From positions 1 through 6,807 of the forward strand of contig RGVM01000145.1 in assembly GCA_010027295.1 (NCBI GenBank): a stretch of DNA of 6,807 nt, read 5' to 3'. Of the stretch, positions 1 to 5,872 are shown in pieces. A model generated the notes under the pieces. The model was not told the origin of the DNA. It worked only from the letters and a program-made list of their open reading frames with translations, and searched no databases. Source of the DNA: Chitinophagia bacterium (GTDB lineage: Bacteria; Bacteroidota; Bacteroidia; Chitinophagales; Chitinophagaceae). Position numbers and translations under genes: made by a program. Position 1 is the stretch's first letter. The number at the start of each line of letters is the position of its first letter.

Positions 1-509
1 CCATATGGGCGTTGTTCTCCCGGAGGCTGACCGGGAAAGCCACCCTGACCATCACAATCTCTTGTCTGCTATTGAATATTCTTGGAAAACTCCTTCTGCC
101 ATGGTTCTCCGGGTCGGGATTGAGCAAGGCGGAGGAAATGCTCCTGGGCGTCCTCGCCCCCCTTCTGATGCTGATGGTCGTCGAGTGGAGGGCTCGGAAG
201 CGAATAAGCGCATGTGCGGAGTGGGAAGCGTACCAAGCTATCAGGACGAGGCGTGACCTATCCCTGTCGGCAACCTCGCCCGAAGAGCTTGGGGAGACAC
301 AGGTGCAAAACCGCTTCGGCCTGCGCGTGACAGCGGTTGCATTGGCATTTACCGGATTTCTTCTCTGTATGCTGTCCCTGTTTGCGGAACAGGGAGTTGC
401 CTGGCTCAGAATCATGTCGGCATTGGTGGCACTGGCAGCCATCATCCCCTGGCATGCCGCCCGCAACATCGGAAATCTTACGAATTCATCCGAGCATGGA
501 AACGCATGA
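1..509 (+). CDS. Multi-pass membrane protein, C-terminal part (sodium:solute symporter-like), 5' partial
   Basis: The reading frame is open from the left edge (first full codon at 3) to TGA at 507-509, about 168 residues. There is no in-frame ATG near the edge, only a TTG at 12, so the gene probably starts outside the window. Four hydrophobic segments are visible: LTITISCLLLNILGKLLL, MLLGVLAPLLMLMVV, VTAVALAFTGFLLCMLSLF and IMSALVALAAIIPW. A charged loop of about 50 residues lies between the second and third. The opening stretch, ALFSRRLTGKATLT, resembles the 'LFWKRxTxxGA' loop before a late helix of the SSS sodium:solute symporter family, and NRFGLRV before the third helix also fits extended members. 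The symporter call is an inference from pattern memory; the membrane location is well supported. The gene overlaps the next by 14 bases, which points to co-transcription and possible translational coupling. It could instead be an unrelated small membrane protein. Confidence 0.7.
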   Translation, partial: IWALFSRRLTGKATLTITISCLLLNILGKLLLPWFSGSGLSKAEEMLLGVLAPLLMLMVVEWRARKRISACAEWEAYQAIRTRRDLSLSATSPEELGETQVQNRFGLRVTAVALAFTGFLLCMLSLFAEQGVAWLRIMSALVALAAIIPWHAARNIGNLTNSSEHGNA

Positions 510-2772
510 TAGTGCCTGGGAGGGAAGATTGCTCCGGGAGGTCAGCCTGGAGGCTCACATCGTCTTTGTCGGCGGAGGCATCGCCGGCACCTGTGGTGCT
601 ATAGCCGCGGCACGTGAAGGGCTTCGGGTGATTCTCGTACAGGACCGTCCGGTACTGGGTGGGAACGCTTCGAGCGAAGTTCGCCTGTGGATTCTCGGCG
701 CCACTTCCAGCATGGGTAATAACAACCGATGGGCCAGGGAGAGCGGGGTACTCAATGAGATCCTACTGGAGAACATGTACCGCAATCCTGATGGCAACGC
801 CCTGATCCTGGATACGGTCCTGCTGGAAAAAGTCATCCAGGAGCCACTCATCACGCTCCTGCTCAACACGGCGGTCATGGGTGTTAAGAAATCGGCACCC
901 GACCGCATCCGTTCCGTGACCGCCTTCTGCAGTCAGAATTCGACGCGATATATCCTGTCCGCCCCCTTCTTTTGCGATGCTTCCGGGGACGGCATCGTCG
1001 GCTTTCTATCCGGGGCGGCCTTTCGCATGGGTGCGGAGTCTTCCGATGCCTTCGACGAAGGGTATGCACCCGACCAGGCATACGGCGAACTATTGGGTCA
1101 TTCCATCTATTTCCTGACGAAGGACATGGGAAGGCCCATCCCCTTCGTCCCACCGGCCTATGCCCGCAAGGATGTGAGCGGACATATCCGGCATCGGGCC
1201 TATCGTCTCGGCGACCATGGCTGCAGACTCTGGTGGCTGGAATACGGGGGAAGGATGGATACGGTCCATCAAACGGAGGATATCAAGTGGGAGCTCTGGC
1301 GGGTCATCTACGGCATCTGGGACCATGTCAAGAATTCCGGTGAATATCCCGATGCCGATAACCTCACTCTCGAATGGGTCGGACATATCCCCGGAAAGCG
1401 TGAGAGCCGACGGTTCGAAGGGGACTATATCCTCAGCCAGCGCGATGTGGTGGAGCAAAGGCTACACCCGGATGCCGTCTCCTATGGCGGGTGGTCCCTG
1501 GACCTTCATCCTGCCGACGGACTGTTCAGTGCACTTCCTGGCTGCACTCAGTGGCATGCAAAGGGAGTCTATCAGATCCCTCTTCGTTGCCTGTACAGCC
1601 GGAACATCTCCAACCTCTGGCTTGCCGGTCGCCTGATCAGCAGTTCCCATGTGGCCTTCGGGTCCACCCGCGTCATGGCCACCGTTGCCATGGCCGCCCA
1701 GGTGGTCGGGCCGGCGACGAGGCAATGTCTGGCCCACGGCCTGACACCAGCCATGCTGGCCAATGGTCCGCAGCTTTCTAAGCTACAGCAATATCTGTTG
1801 CAGTCGGGGCACCATATACCGAACGTAGAACCCTCCCATCGGGATCTCGTCCATCAGGCCGTGTTGACGGCCAGTTCCTGTCACCGGTTTCAGGGTCTTC
1901 CGGCCGACGGCTCATGGATGCTGCTCGATTTTCACACATCCCAGCTGCTGCCGTACGAATCCGGGGATGCCATTGGAATCGCGTTCAGGATCCTCGCCAC
2001 CGAGGAAACCACCCTCGAAGTTGAACTCAGGGCCAGCGGGAGGCCGGGTAATTTCACGGCGGACATCCTCCTCGAACGTGTTTCCGTAAGGCTATCCGCC
2101 GGCGAACAGGAAGTGTCCATCGATTTCGAACATATATCGACGGCTCGGCAATACCTGTTCATCTGCCTTTGCCGGAACGAACGGGTGTCAGTACGAACGA
2201 GCACCCATCTGCACGCCGGTGTGATGCTGCTCCGGAACCGCTTCAACCGGGATGTTGCCGTCAGCGGCACGCAGACACCGCCGCCGGGCATCGGCATCGA
2301 CAGTTTCGACTTCTGGCTGCCCAACCGAAGGCCCGAGCCGCAAAATCTTGGTTTCAGACTGAGGAACCCCTTGAGTGCATTCGCAGCGGAGCAGATTGCC
2401 AACGGAACTTTCCGGCCAACCACGGCAGCTAATGAATGGGTGGCTGATCCGGATGACGAGCAGCCCTTCATCCTGCTGCAGTGGGAGGCCCCGGTAAGAG
2501 TATCCTACATCGTGTTCCATTTCGATGGCGACTGGGATCATCCGCTGGAGTCAACCCTGCGCGTACATCCTGAGCGGGTCGTACCCCATCTGGTTCGTTC
2601 CTTCCGCGTGGAAGACGGGCAGGGCGCTACCTTGTGCGCCATGGATGACAACCACCAGTCCATGCAGCGGGTACGGTTGAGCGAACCCGTTACGGTTCGG
2701 TCCATGAAATGCTTTTTCAACCACCCTTCCGCACGGGTGCCTGCCGCTGTGTTCGGGATTCAGGTCTTCTGA
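496..2772 (+). CDS. FAD-dependent oxidoreductase (PF12831-like) with C-terminal beta-rich extension
   Basis: This is a 758-residue flavoprotein with no signal peptide, so probably cytoplasmic. The N-terminal dinucleotide-binding fold shows GGGIAG at residues 26-31, then a second strand ending in VQDRPVLGGNASSEVR at about 48-63, a hallmark of this family. HIPGKRESRR (about 297-306), NLWLAGR (about 373) and GSTRVMAT (about 389) are further family motifs; the last two belong to the C-terminal part of the FAD-binding domain. Residues from roughly 470 on are not part of the flavin core. The last 120 or so, with many aromatic residues and alternating strands, look like a discoidin/carbohydrate-binding type fold. 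The ATG at 496 was chosen because the FAD fold starts 20 residues later and because it overlaps the upstream stop, as in a coupled operon. In-frame codons further upstream lie inside the membrane-protein gene. The substrate is unknown; a sugar-derived compound is a guess from the neighbours. Confidence 0.9.
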   Translation: METHDSAWEGRLLREVSLEAHIVFVGGGIAGTCGAIAAAREGLRVILVQDRPVLGGNASSEVRLWILGATSSMGNNNRWARESGVLNEILLENMYRNPDGNALILDTVLLEKVIQEPLITLLLNTAVMGVKKSAPDRIRSVTAFCSQNSTRYILSAPFFCDASGDGIVGFLSGAAFRMGAESSDAFDEGYAPDQAYGELLGHSIYFLTKDMGRPIPFVPPAYARKDVSGHIRHRAYRLGDHGCRLWWLEYGGRMDTVHQTEDIKWELWRVIYGIWDHVKNSGEYPDADNLTLEWVGHIPGKRESRRFEGDYILSQRDVVEQRLHPDAVSYGGWSLDLHPADGLFSALPGCTQWHAKGVYQIPLRCLYSRNISNLWLAGRLISSSHVAFGSTRVMATVAMAAQVVGPATRQCLAHGLTPAMLANGPQLSKLQQYLLQSGHHIPNVEPSHRDLVHQAVLTASSCHRFQGLPADGSWMLLDFHTSQLLPYESGDAIGIAFRILATEETTLEVELRASGRPGNFTADILLERVSVRLSAGEQEVSIDFEHISTARQYLFICLCRNERVSVRTSTHLHAGVMLLRNRFNRDVAVSGTQTPPPGIGIDSFDFWLPNRRPEPQNLGFRLRNPLSAFAAEQIANGTFRPTTAANEWVADPDDEQPFILLQWEAPVRVSYIVFHFDGDWDHPLESTLRVHPERVVPHLVRSFRVEDGQGATLCAMDDNHQSMQRVRLSEPVTVRSMKCFFNHPSARVPAAVFGIQVF

Positions 2773-2801
2773 CGTACGACCTGTCGGGAAGTCGGGGGGA
2801 G

Positions 2802-2978
2802 TCAATCGAGGAAGTCGTCCTCCGGCTTGGGGGCATACTTTTCGAACAGCCTGTCAATGGCTCCGGAGAAGACGGGGAACTTCTGCTTGGCGTAGTCTTT
2901 GACAATCTCGATTGCACGTATAGCCTGCGCCTCCGTGAGGCCGGCCTGCTGCATGAGCCGCTGGATGAGCTCCTGCAT
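2802..2978 (-). CDS. Small helical protein of unknown function, downstream of clpX
   Basis: This short gene encodes 58 residues, from ATG (2978-2976) to TGA (2804-2802). The protein has two predicted amphipathic helices: one over MQELIQRLMQQAG, and another from LTEAQAIRAIEIV to about YAKQKF. A PVFSGAIDRLFEKY segment follows, then an acidic tail ending in EDDFLD. It has no signal peptide, membrane segment or cysteine. The 'GLTExQAxxAIxxVKxxxKxKFP' pattern resembles small conserved bacterial proteins of the DUF2780/DUF2267 kind, but I do not recognise the family with certainty. Its start lies 3 bases after the clpX stop, so it is almost surely in the clp operon, possibly by translational reinitiation. 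Coding evidence is the regular, protein-like composition, the tight spacing, and a stop only 29 bases from the convergent neighbour's stop. A role linked to Clp proteolysis (adaptor or regulator) would be inference from position alone. Confidence 0.75.
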   Translation of the reverse strand: MQELIQRLMQQAGLTEAQAIRAIEIVKDYAKQKFPVFSGAIDRLFEKYAPKPEDDFLD

Positions 2979-2981
2979 GGT

Positions 2982-4214
2982 TCAGGCGACCTTGAGGAGG
3001 TTCATCTTCGACTTGTCGAACTTGTGTCGGGCGTATTCCAGGGTGAGGTGGAATGCCTTGGCCTTGGAGCCGGGCAACTCGAACATCGCGTCTGTGAGGA
3101 TGTTCTCGCAGATGGATCGGAGGCCACGCGCGCCGAGCTTGTATTCCAACGCCTTCTCGACCAGGAAGTCGAGCACGTCGTCATCCGCCGTCAGCTCTAT
3201 GCCTTCCAGTTCGAAGAGTCGCCGGTACTGGCGCATCAGGGCGTTCTTGGGCTCGGTGAGGATGGACCGCAGGGTGGGGGCGTCGAGCGGGTTAAGATAG
3301 GTGACAACCGGCAGACGTCCCAACAACTCGGGGATGAGTCCGAAGTGTTTTAGGTCCTGAGCGGTCACGTAACTGAGCAGGTTCTTCTTCATATTTTCCT
3401 GCTCGTCCTTGTTGACGTTGAAGCCGATGGAGTTTGTATTGACCCTGCGGGCGATGATCTTATCGACCCCGTCGAAGGCGCCGCCACAGATGAAGAGAAT
3501 GTGCTGGGTGTTGATCTTGATGAGCTTCTGTTCGGGGTGCTTACGTCCACCCTGAGGGGGCACGAGTACCTCAGTGCCTTCGAGGAGTTTGAGCAGGCCC
3601 TGTTGGACGCCTTCGCCGCTGACGTCCCGCGTGATAGAAGGGTTATCGCCCTTTCTGGCGATCTTGTCGATCTCGTCGATGTAGACGATGCCTTTCTCGG
3701 CGGCGGCTACATCGTAGTTGCAGATCTGAAGGAGGCGGGTAAGGATGCTCTCCACGTCCTCGCCCACGTATCCCGCCTCGGTGAAGACGGTGGCGTCCAC
3801 GATGGCGAAGGGTACGTTGAGCATACGGGCGATGGTCTTGGCTATGAGGGTCTTCCCGGTACCCGTTTCGCCGACCATGATGATATTGCTCTTCTCTATT
3901 TCTACGTCGGTATCCGATTGCTTCTGCTGCAGGCGTTTATAGTGATTGTAGACGGCAACGGACATGACCTTTTTCGCATCGTCCTGTCCGATGATGTATT
4001 CGTCGAGGAATTTCTTGATTTCGATGGGGCGCTTGACGCTGAGTTTGAAGTTGGGGGACGACTGCTCCGACTTGACGCTGAGTTCCTGCTCGATGATGTC
4101 GCGGGCGTGCTCGACGCAGTTCTCGCAGATATGCCCCTCCTGGCCTGCGATCAGTATCTTGACCTCCTCGCGGTTCCTGCCGCAGAAAGAGCAATGAAGG
4201 GTGGACTTGGCCAT
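2982..4214 (-). CDS. clpX: ATP-dependent Clp protease ATP-binding subunit ClpX
   Basis: ClpX is the hexameric AAA+ unfoldase that recognises tagged or native substrates, unfolds them using ATP and threads them into ClpP in the cytoplasm. The product has 410 residues, the usual length. An N-terminal zinc-binding domain has Cys8, Cys11, Cys30 and Cys33. The AAA+ module shows Walker A GETGTGKT (115-122), pore loop GYVGE (148-152), Walker B IVYIDEID (176-183), the RKH motif (224-226), the ClpP-docking loop IGF (263-265), the LGR arginine region (298-300) and sensor 2 GARGLR (361-366). All key residues are present, so it should be active and able to bind ClpP. The ATG at 4214 gives the standard [13 protein letters not shown] start; an in-frame ATG 13 codons upstream adds non-family sequence. 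The linker between zinc domain and AAA+ module carries LSVK twice, 13 residues apart. It follows the second clpP after 110 bases and precedes the 58-residue gene by 3 bases. Confidence 0.98.
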   Translation of the reverse strand: MAKSTLHCSFCGRNREEVKILIAGQEGHICENCVEHARDIIEQELSVKSEQSSPNFKLSVKRPIEIKKFLDEYIIGQDDAKKVMSVAVYNHYKRLQQKQSDTDVEIEKSNIIMVGETGTGKTLIAKTIARMLNVPFAIVDATVFTEAGYVGEDVESILTRLLQICNYDVAAAEKGIVYIDEIDKIARKGDNPSITRDVSGEGVQQGLLKLLEGTEVLVPPQGGRKHPEQKLIKINTQHILFICGGAFDGVDKIIARRVNTNSIGFNVNKDEQENMKKNLLSYVTAQDLKHFGLIPELLGRLPVVTYLNPLDAPTLRSILTEPKNALMRQYRRLFELEGIELTADDDVLDFLVEKALEYKLGARGLRSICENILTDAMFELPGSKAKAFHLTLEYARHKFDKSKMNLLKVA

Positions 4215-4324
4215 GTAAGGTCTTTGGTGGACACAAAGTACGACAATATGCACAAATGCGTCCCGGATGGGAAGGCTGTCGATTGTAGAGGGGGCTATGT
4301 CGGACGAGATTCGACCGGTATGCG

Positions 4325-4954
4325 TCAGATGCGGGTGATGACCGCGTCGACGATGCCGTATGCCACCGATTCGGTGGCGTCCATCCAGTAGTCGCGGTCA
4401 AAGTCCTTTAGGATCTTCTCCATTGTCTGGCCGCAGTTCTCCGCCAGGATCCTGGCGCCCATCTCCTTGGTCTTCCGAATCTGCTCGGCCATGATCTCAA
4501 GGTCTGCGGAGGTGCCGCGGCCACCGCCCATGGGCTGGTGGATCATGACTTCGCCGTGTGGGAATATGAAGCGCCTACCCTTCTGACCGCCGCTGAGCAG
4601 GATGGAGCCCATGGAGGCCGCCATTCCCATGCATACGGTGGACACGGGCGACTCGATCATGCGCATGGCGTCGTAGATGACCATGCCGCTGGTGACAAGG
4701 CCGCCCGGGCTGTTGATATAGAACACGATCTCCTTGCCTGGGTCTTTGGCGTCCAGGAAGAGGAGGCGGTTGGTGATGTCACGTGCACTCCGGTCGTCCA
4801 CGGGGCCCCAGAGGAACACTTTTCGCTGTTCGAGGAACTTTTTCTCGAACTGTGCCGAGGAGAGCATGTTTTCCATGAGGTTGGAAGGTGATGCGGGTTC
4901 CTCTTCCTCGCTACGTATACCTGCGTAGGCAGGGATGTCCTGTTTGCTTGTCAT
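4325..4954 (-). CDS. clpP: Second, divergent ClpP-type serine protease subunit (paralogue)
   Basis: This is a 209-residue peptidase subunit of the Clp family. The triad is complete: Ser114 in GMAASMGS, His139 in MIHQPMGG and Asp188 in DFDRDYWM. The Ser-His and His-Asp distances (25 and 49) equal those of E. coli ClpP. YINSPGG (79-85) marks the substrate-binding strand. The N-terminus is unusual. An acidic stretch (SEEEEP, 15-20) and [21 protein letters not shown] replace the proline-and-glutamate segment that forms the axial loops in ordinary ClpP. It starts 38 bases after the stop of the first clpP, and clpX follows after 110 bases, so all three are probably one operon. Known two-ClpP systems (Listeria, Mycobacterium, Chlamydia) form mixed double rings; whether this pair does is inference. 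The start at 4954 is the only ATG upstream of the conserved core that gives a normal length. No Shine-Dalgarno sequence is seen. Confidence 0.93.
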   Translation of the reverse strand: MTSKQDIPAYAGIRSEEEEPASPSNLMENMLSSAQFEKKFLEQRKVFLWGPVDDRSARDITNRLLFLDAKDPGKEIVFYINSPGGLVTSGMVIYDAMRMIESPVSTVCMGMAASMGSILLSGGQKGRRFIFPHGEVMIHQPMGGGRGTSADLEIMAEQIRKTKEMGARILAENCGQTMEKILKDFDRDYWMDATESVAYGIVDAVITRI

Positions 4955-4973
4955 GCTGTCGGGATATGGTTGT

Positions 4974-4989
4974 CCGCCGATGTGGGCGG
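4974..4989 (-). other. Short GC-rich inverted repeat in the spacer between the two clpP genes
   Basis: Within the 38-base spacer, CCGCC (4974-4978) pairs with GGCGG (4985-4989) across a 6-base loop. The stem is only 5 pairs and no T-run follows on the minus strand, so it does not look like a terminator. It could affect mRNA processing or the relative translation of the two subunits, or be chance in GC-rich DNA. Confidence 0.2.
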
Positions 4990-4992
4990 GGT

Positions 4993-5685
4993 TCAGGCCT
5001 TTTTGCTCTTGCGGGGGTTGGTGATGAGGACCTCGTCCACCAGTCCGTAGTCCTTTGCCTCCTGGGCAGTCATCCAGTAGTCGCGGTCGAAGTCGGCTGC
5101 GATCCGCTCGAGCGGCTGGCCGCTGTGCTGGGCCACCACCTCGTACAGTTCCTGCTTGAGTTTGCGTACCTGGGCCACGGTGATCTCGATATCACTGGCC
5201 TGTCCGCCCGCACCCGCGCTGGGCTGGTGCATCATGATGCGGGAATGCCGGAGGGCCGTACGCTTCCCCTGGGTGCCTGCGCACATCAGGACGGCCGCCA
5301 TGCTGGCAGCCACTCCGATGCATATGGTCGATACGTCGGGGGTGACATATTGCATCGTGTCGTAGACGCCCATGCCTGCATAGACGGAGCCACCGGGACT
5401 GTTAATGTACATCTGGATGTCGCGCGTGCGGTCGGTGCTGTCGAGAAAGAGCAGCTGAGCCGTCACTATATTGGCCACTTCGTCCGTAATGGGGTAGCCC
5501 AGGAAGATGATTCGGTCCATCATGAGACGGCTGTAGACGTCCATCACCGCGATGTTCATCGGGCGTTCCTCGATGATGTTGGGGGTGAGGTTGGTCACTG
5601 CGTACTGGCCGTAGCCGTGCAGTGTGTGGCTTCCTATGCCCCTCTCCTTGATGGCGAATTTTTCGAATTCCCTGCCCAGGTCCAT
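4993..5685 (-). CDS. clpP: ATP-dependent Clp protease proteolytic subunit ClpP (canonical Bacteroidota type)
   Basis: ClpP forms a double heptameric barrel that degrades polypeptides delivered by ClpX. From the ATG at 5685 the product is 230 residues. Residues 1-30 (LGREFEKFAIKERG...) match the longer N-terminus usual in Bacteroidota. They are followed by the axial-loop segment TPNIIEERP (34-42) and MMDRIIFLG (55-63). YINSPGGS (93-100) is the substrate-binding strand. The triad is Ser128 (GVAASMAA), His153 (MMHQP) and Asp202 (DFDRDYWM), with standard spacing. The residue after Gly124 is Val where most ClpP have Gln or Met. A basic tail (PRKSKKA) ends the protein. An alternative in-frame ATG at 5712 would add nine residues (MQTHPKRND); I prefer 5685 because the family N-terminus begins there. 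It is the first gene of the clp operon, with a gene-free leader upstream and the second clpP 38 bases downstream. Confidence 0.96.
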   Translation of the reverse strand: MDLGREFEKFAIKERGIGSHTLHGYGQYAVTNLTPNIIEERPMNIAVMDVYSRLMMDRIIFLGYPITDEVANIVTAQLLFLDSTDRTRDIQMYINSPGGSVYAGMGVYDTMQYVTPDVSTICIGVAASMAAVLMCAGTQGKRTALRHSRIMMHQPSAGAGGQASDIEITVAQVRKLKQELYEVVAQHSGQPLERIAADFDRDYWMTAQEAKDYGLVDEVLITNPRKSKKA

Positions 5686-5730
5686 GTCGTTACGTTTCGG
5701 ATGAGTCTGCAAGATACGTCATGATGTTCC

Positions 5731-5762
5731 CAAATACCGTGCAAGTACCATCATTCGGACAA
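5731..5762 (-). promoter_or_regulatory. Weak candidate Bacteroidota-type promoter for the clp operon
   Basis: On the minus strand a TTG (5762-5760) is followed after 25 bases by TTTG (5734-5731), within TATTTG. Bacteroidota promoters have TTTG or TTG near -33 and TAnnTTTG near -7. Here the TTTG matches, but the TA two bases upstream of it does not. A start near 5724 would leave a leader of about 40 bases before the ATG at 5685. The position is plausible; the sequence match is weak and could be chance. Confidence 0.2.
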
Positions 5763-5765
5763 TAC

Positions 5766-5810
5766 GGCAGGACGGGTGCGCGTATGTCAGTCCCGCCAGT
5801 TACTTTTTTT
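5766..5810 (+). terminator. Inverted repeat followed by a T-run, terminator-like on the plus strand only
   Basis: GGCAGGAC (5766-5773) pairs with GTCCCGCC (5790-5797), giving eight pairs including one G-T, with a 16-base loop. A run of seven T lies at 5804-5810, six bases after the stem. Read on the plus strand this resembles an intrinsic terminator, yet no plus-strand gene lies upstream. On the minus strand, the direction of the flanking genes, the A-run precedes the stem, so it would not work as a classical terminator for the upstream oxidoreductase. The stem may still fold in a minus-strand read-through transcript. Confidence 0.2.
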
Positions 5811-5872
5811 CTTTATGTGCAACCATGCGTCCTTCGAATCCTGCGATGCCCATATCACCGGTATCGGCCGCT

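Noticed and set aside
337..495. Upstream extension of the FAD oxidoreductase by 53 codons
   Set aside because: The extra residues lie inside the membrane-protein frame, are rich in Cys, Pro and Trp with no domain, and the flavin fold starts properly from the ATG at 496.
2717..2917. Minus-strand open frame of 66 codons overlapping the 58-residue gene
   Set aside because: It is rich in Ser, Arg and Pro, runs into the end of the FAD gene, and is out of frame with the better supported small gene.
2709..3353. Plus-strand open frame of 214 codons spanning the end of the FAD gene, the small gene and clpX
   Set aside because: It crosses two well-supported genes on the other strand and the end of one on its own strand, and shows only mirror composition.
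4234..4240. TACTTTG on the minus strand upstream of clpX as an internal promoter
   Set aside because: It is one base short of TAnnTTTG, and no TTG lies at the required distance upstream; the nearest TTTG is only 12 bases away.
4215..4253. Longer clpX start adding 13 residues
   Set aside because: The added residues are not family-like; [13 protein letters not shown] from 4214 is the usual ClpX start.
3501..4391. Long plus-strand open frame of 296 codons opposite clpX
   Set aside because: It is antisense to clpX, which has every expected motif. The frame has no recognisable domain and its Val/Asp/Leu-rich composition is a codon mirror of clpX.
4888..5724. Plus-strand open frame of 278 codons opposite the first clpP
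   Set aside because: It mirrors a certain ClpP gene, is rich in His, Val and Asp as antisense frames often are, and has no family motif.
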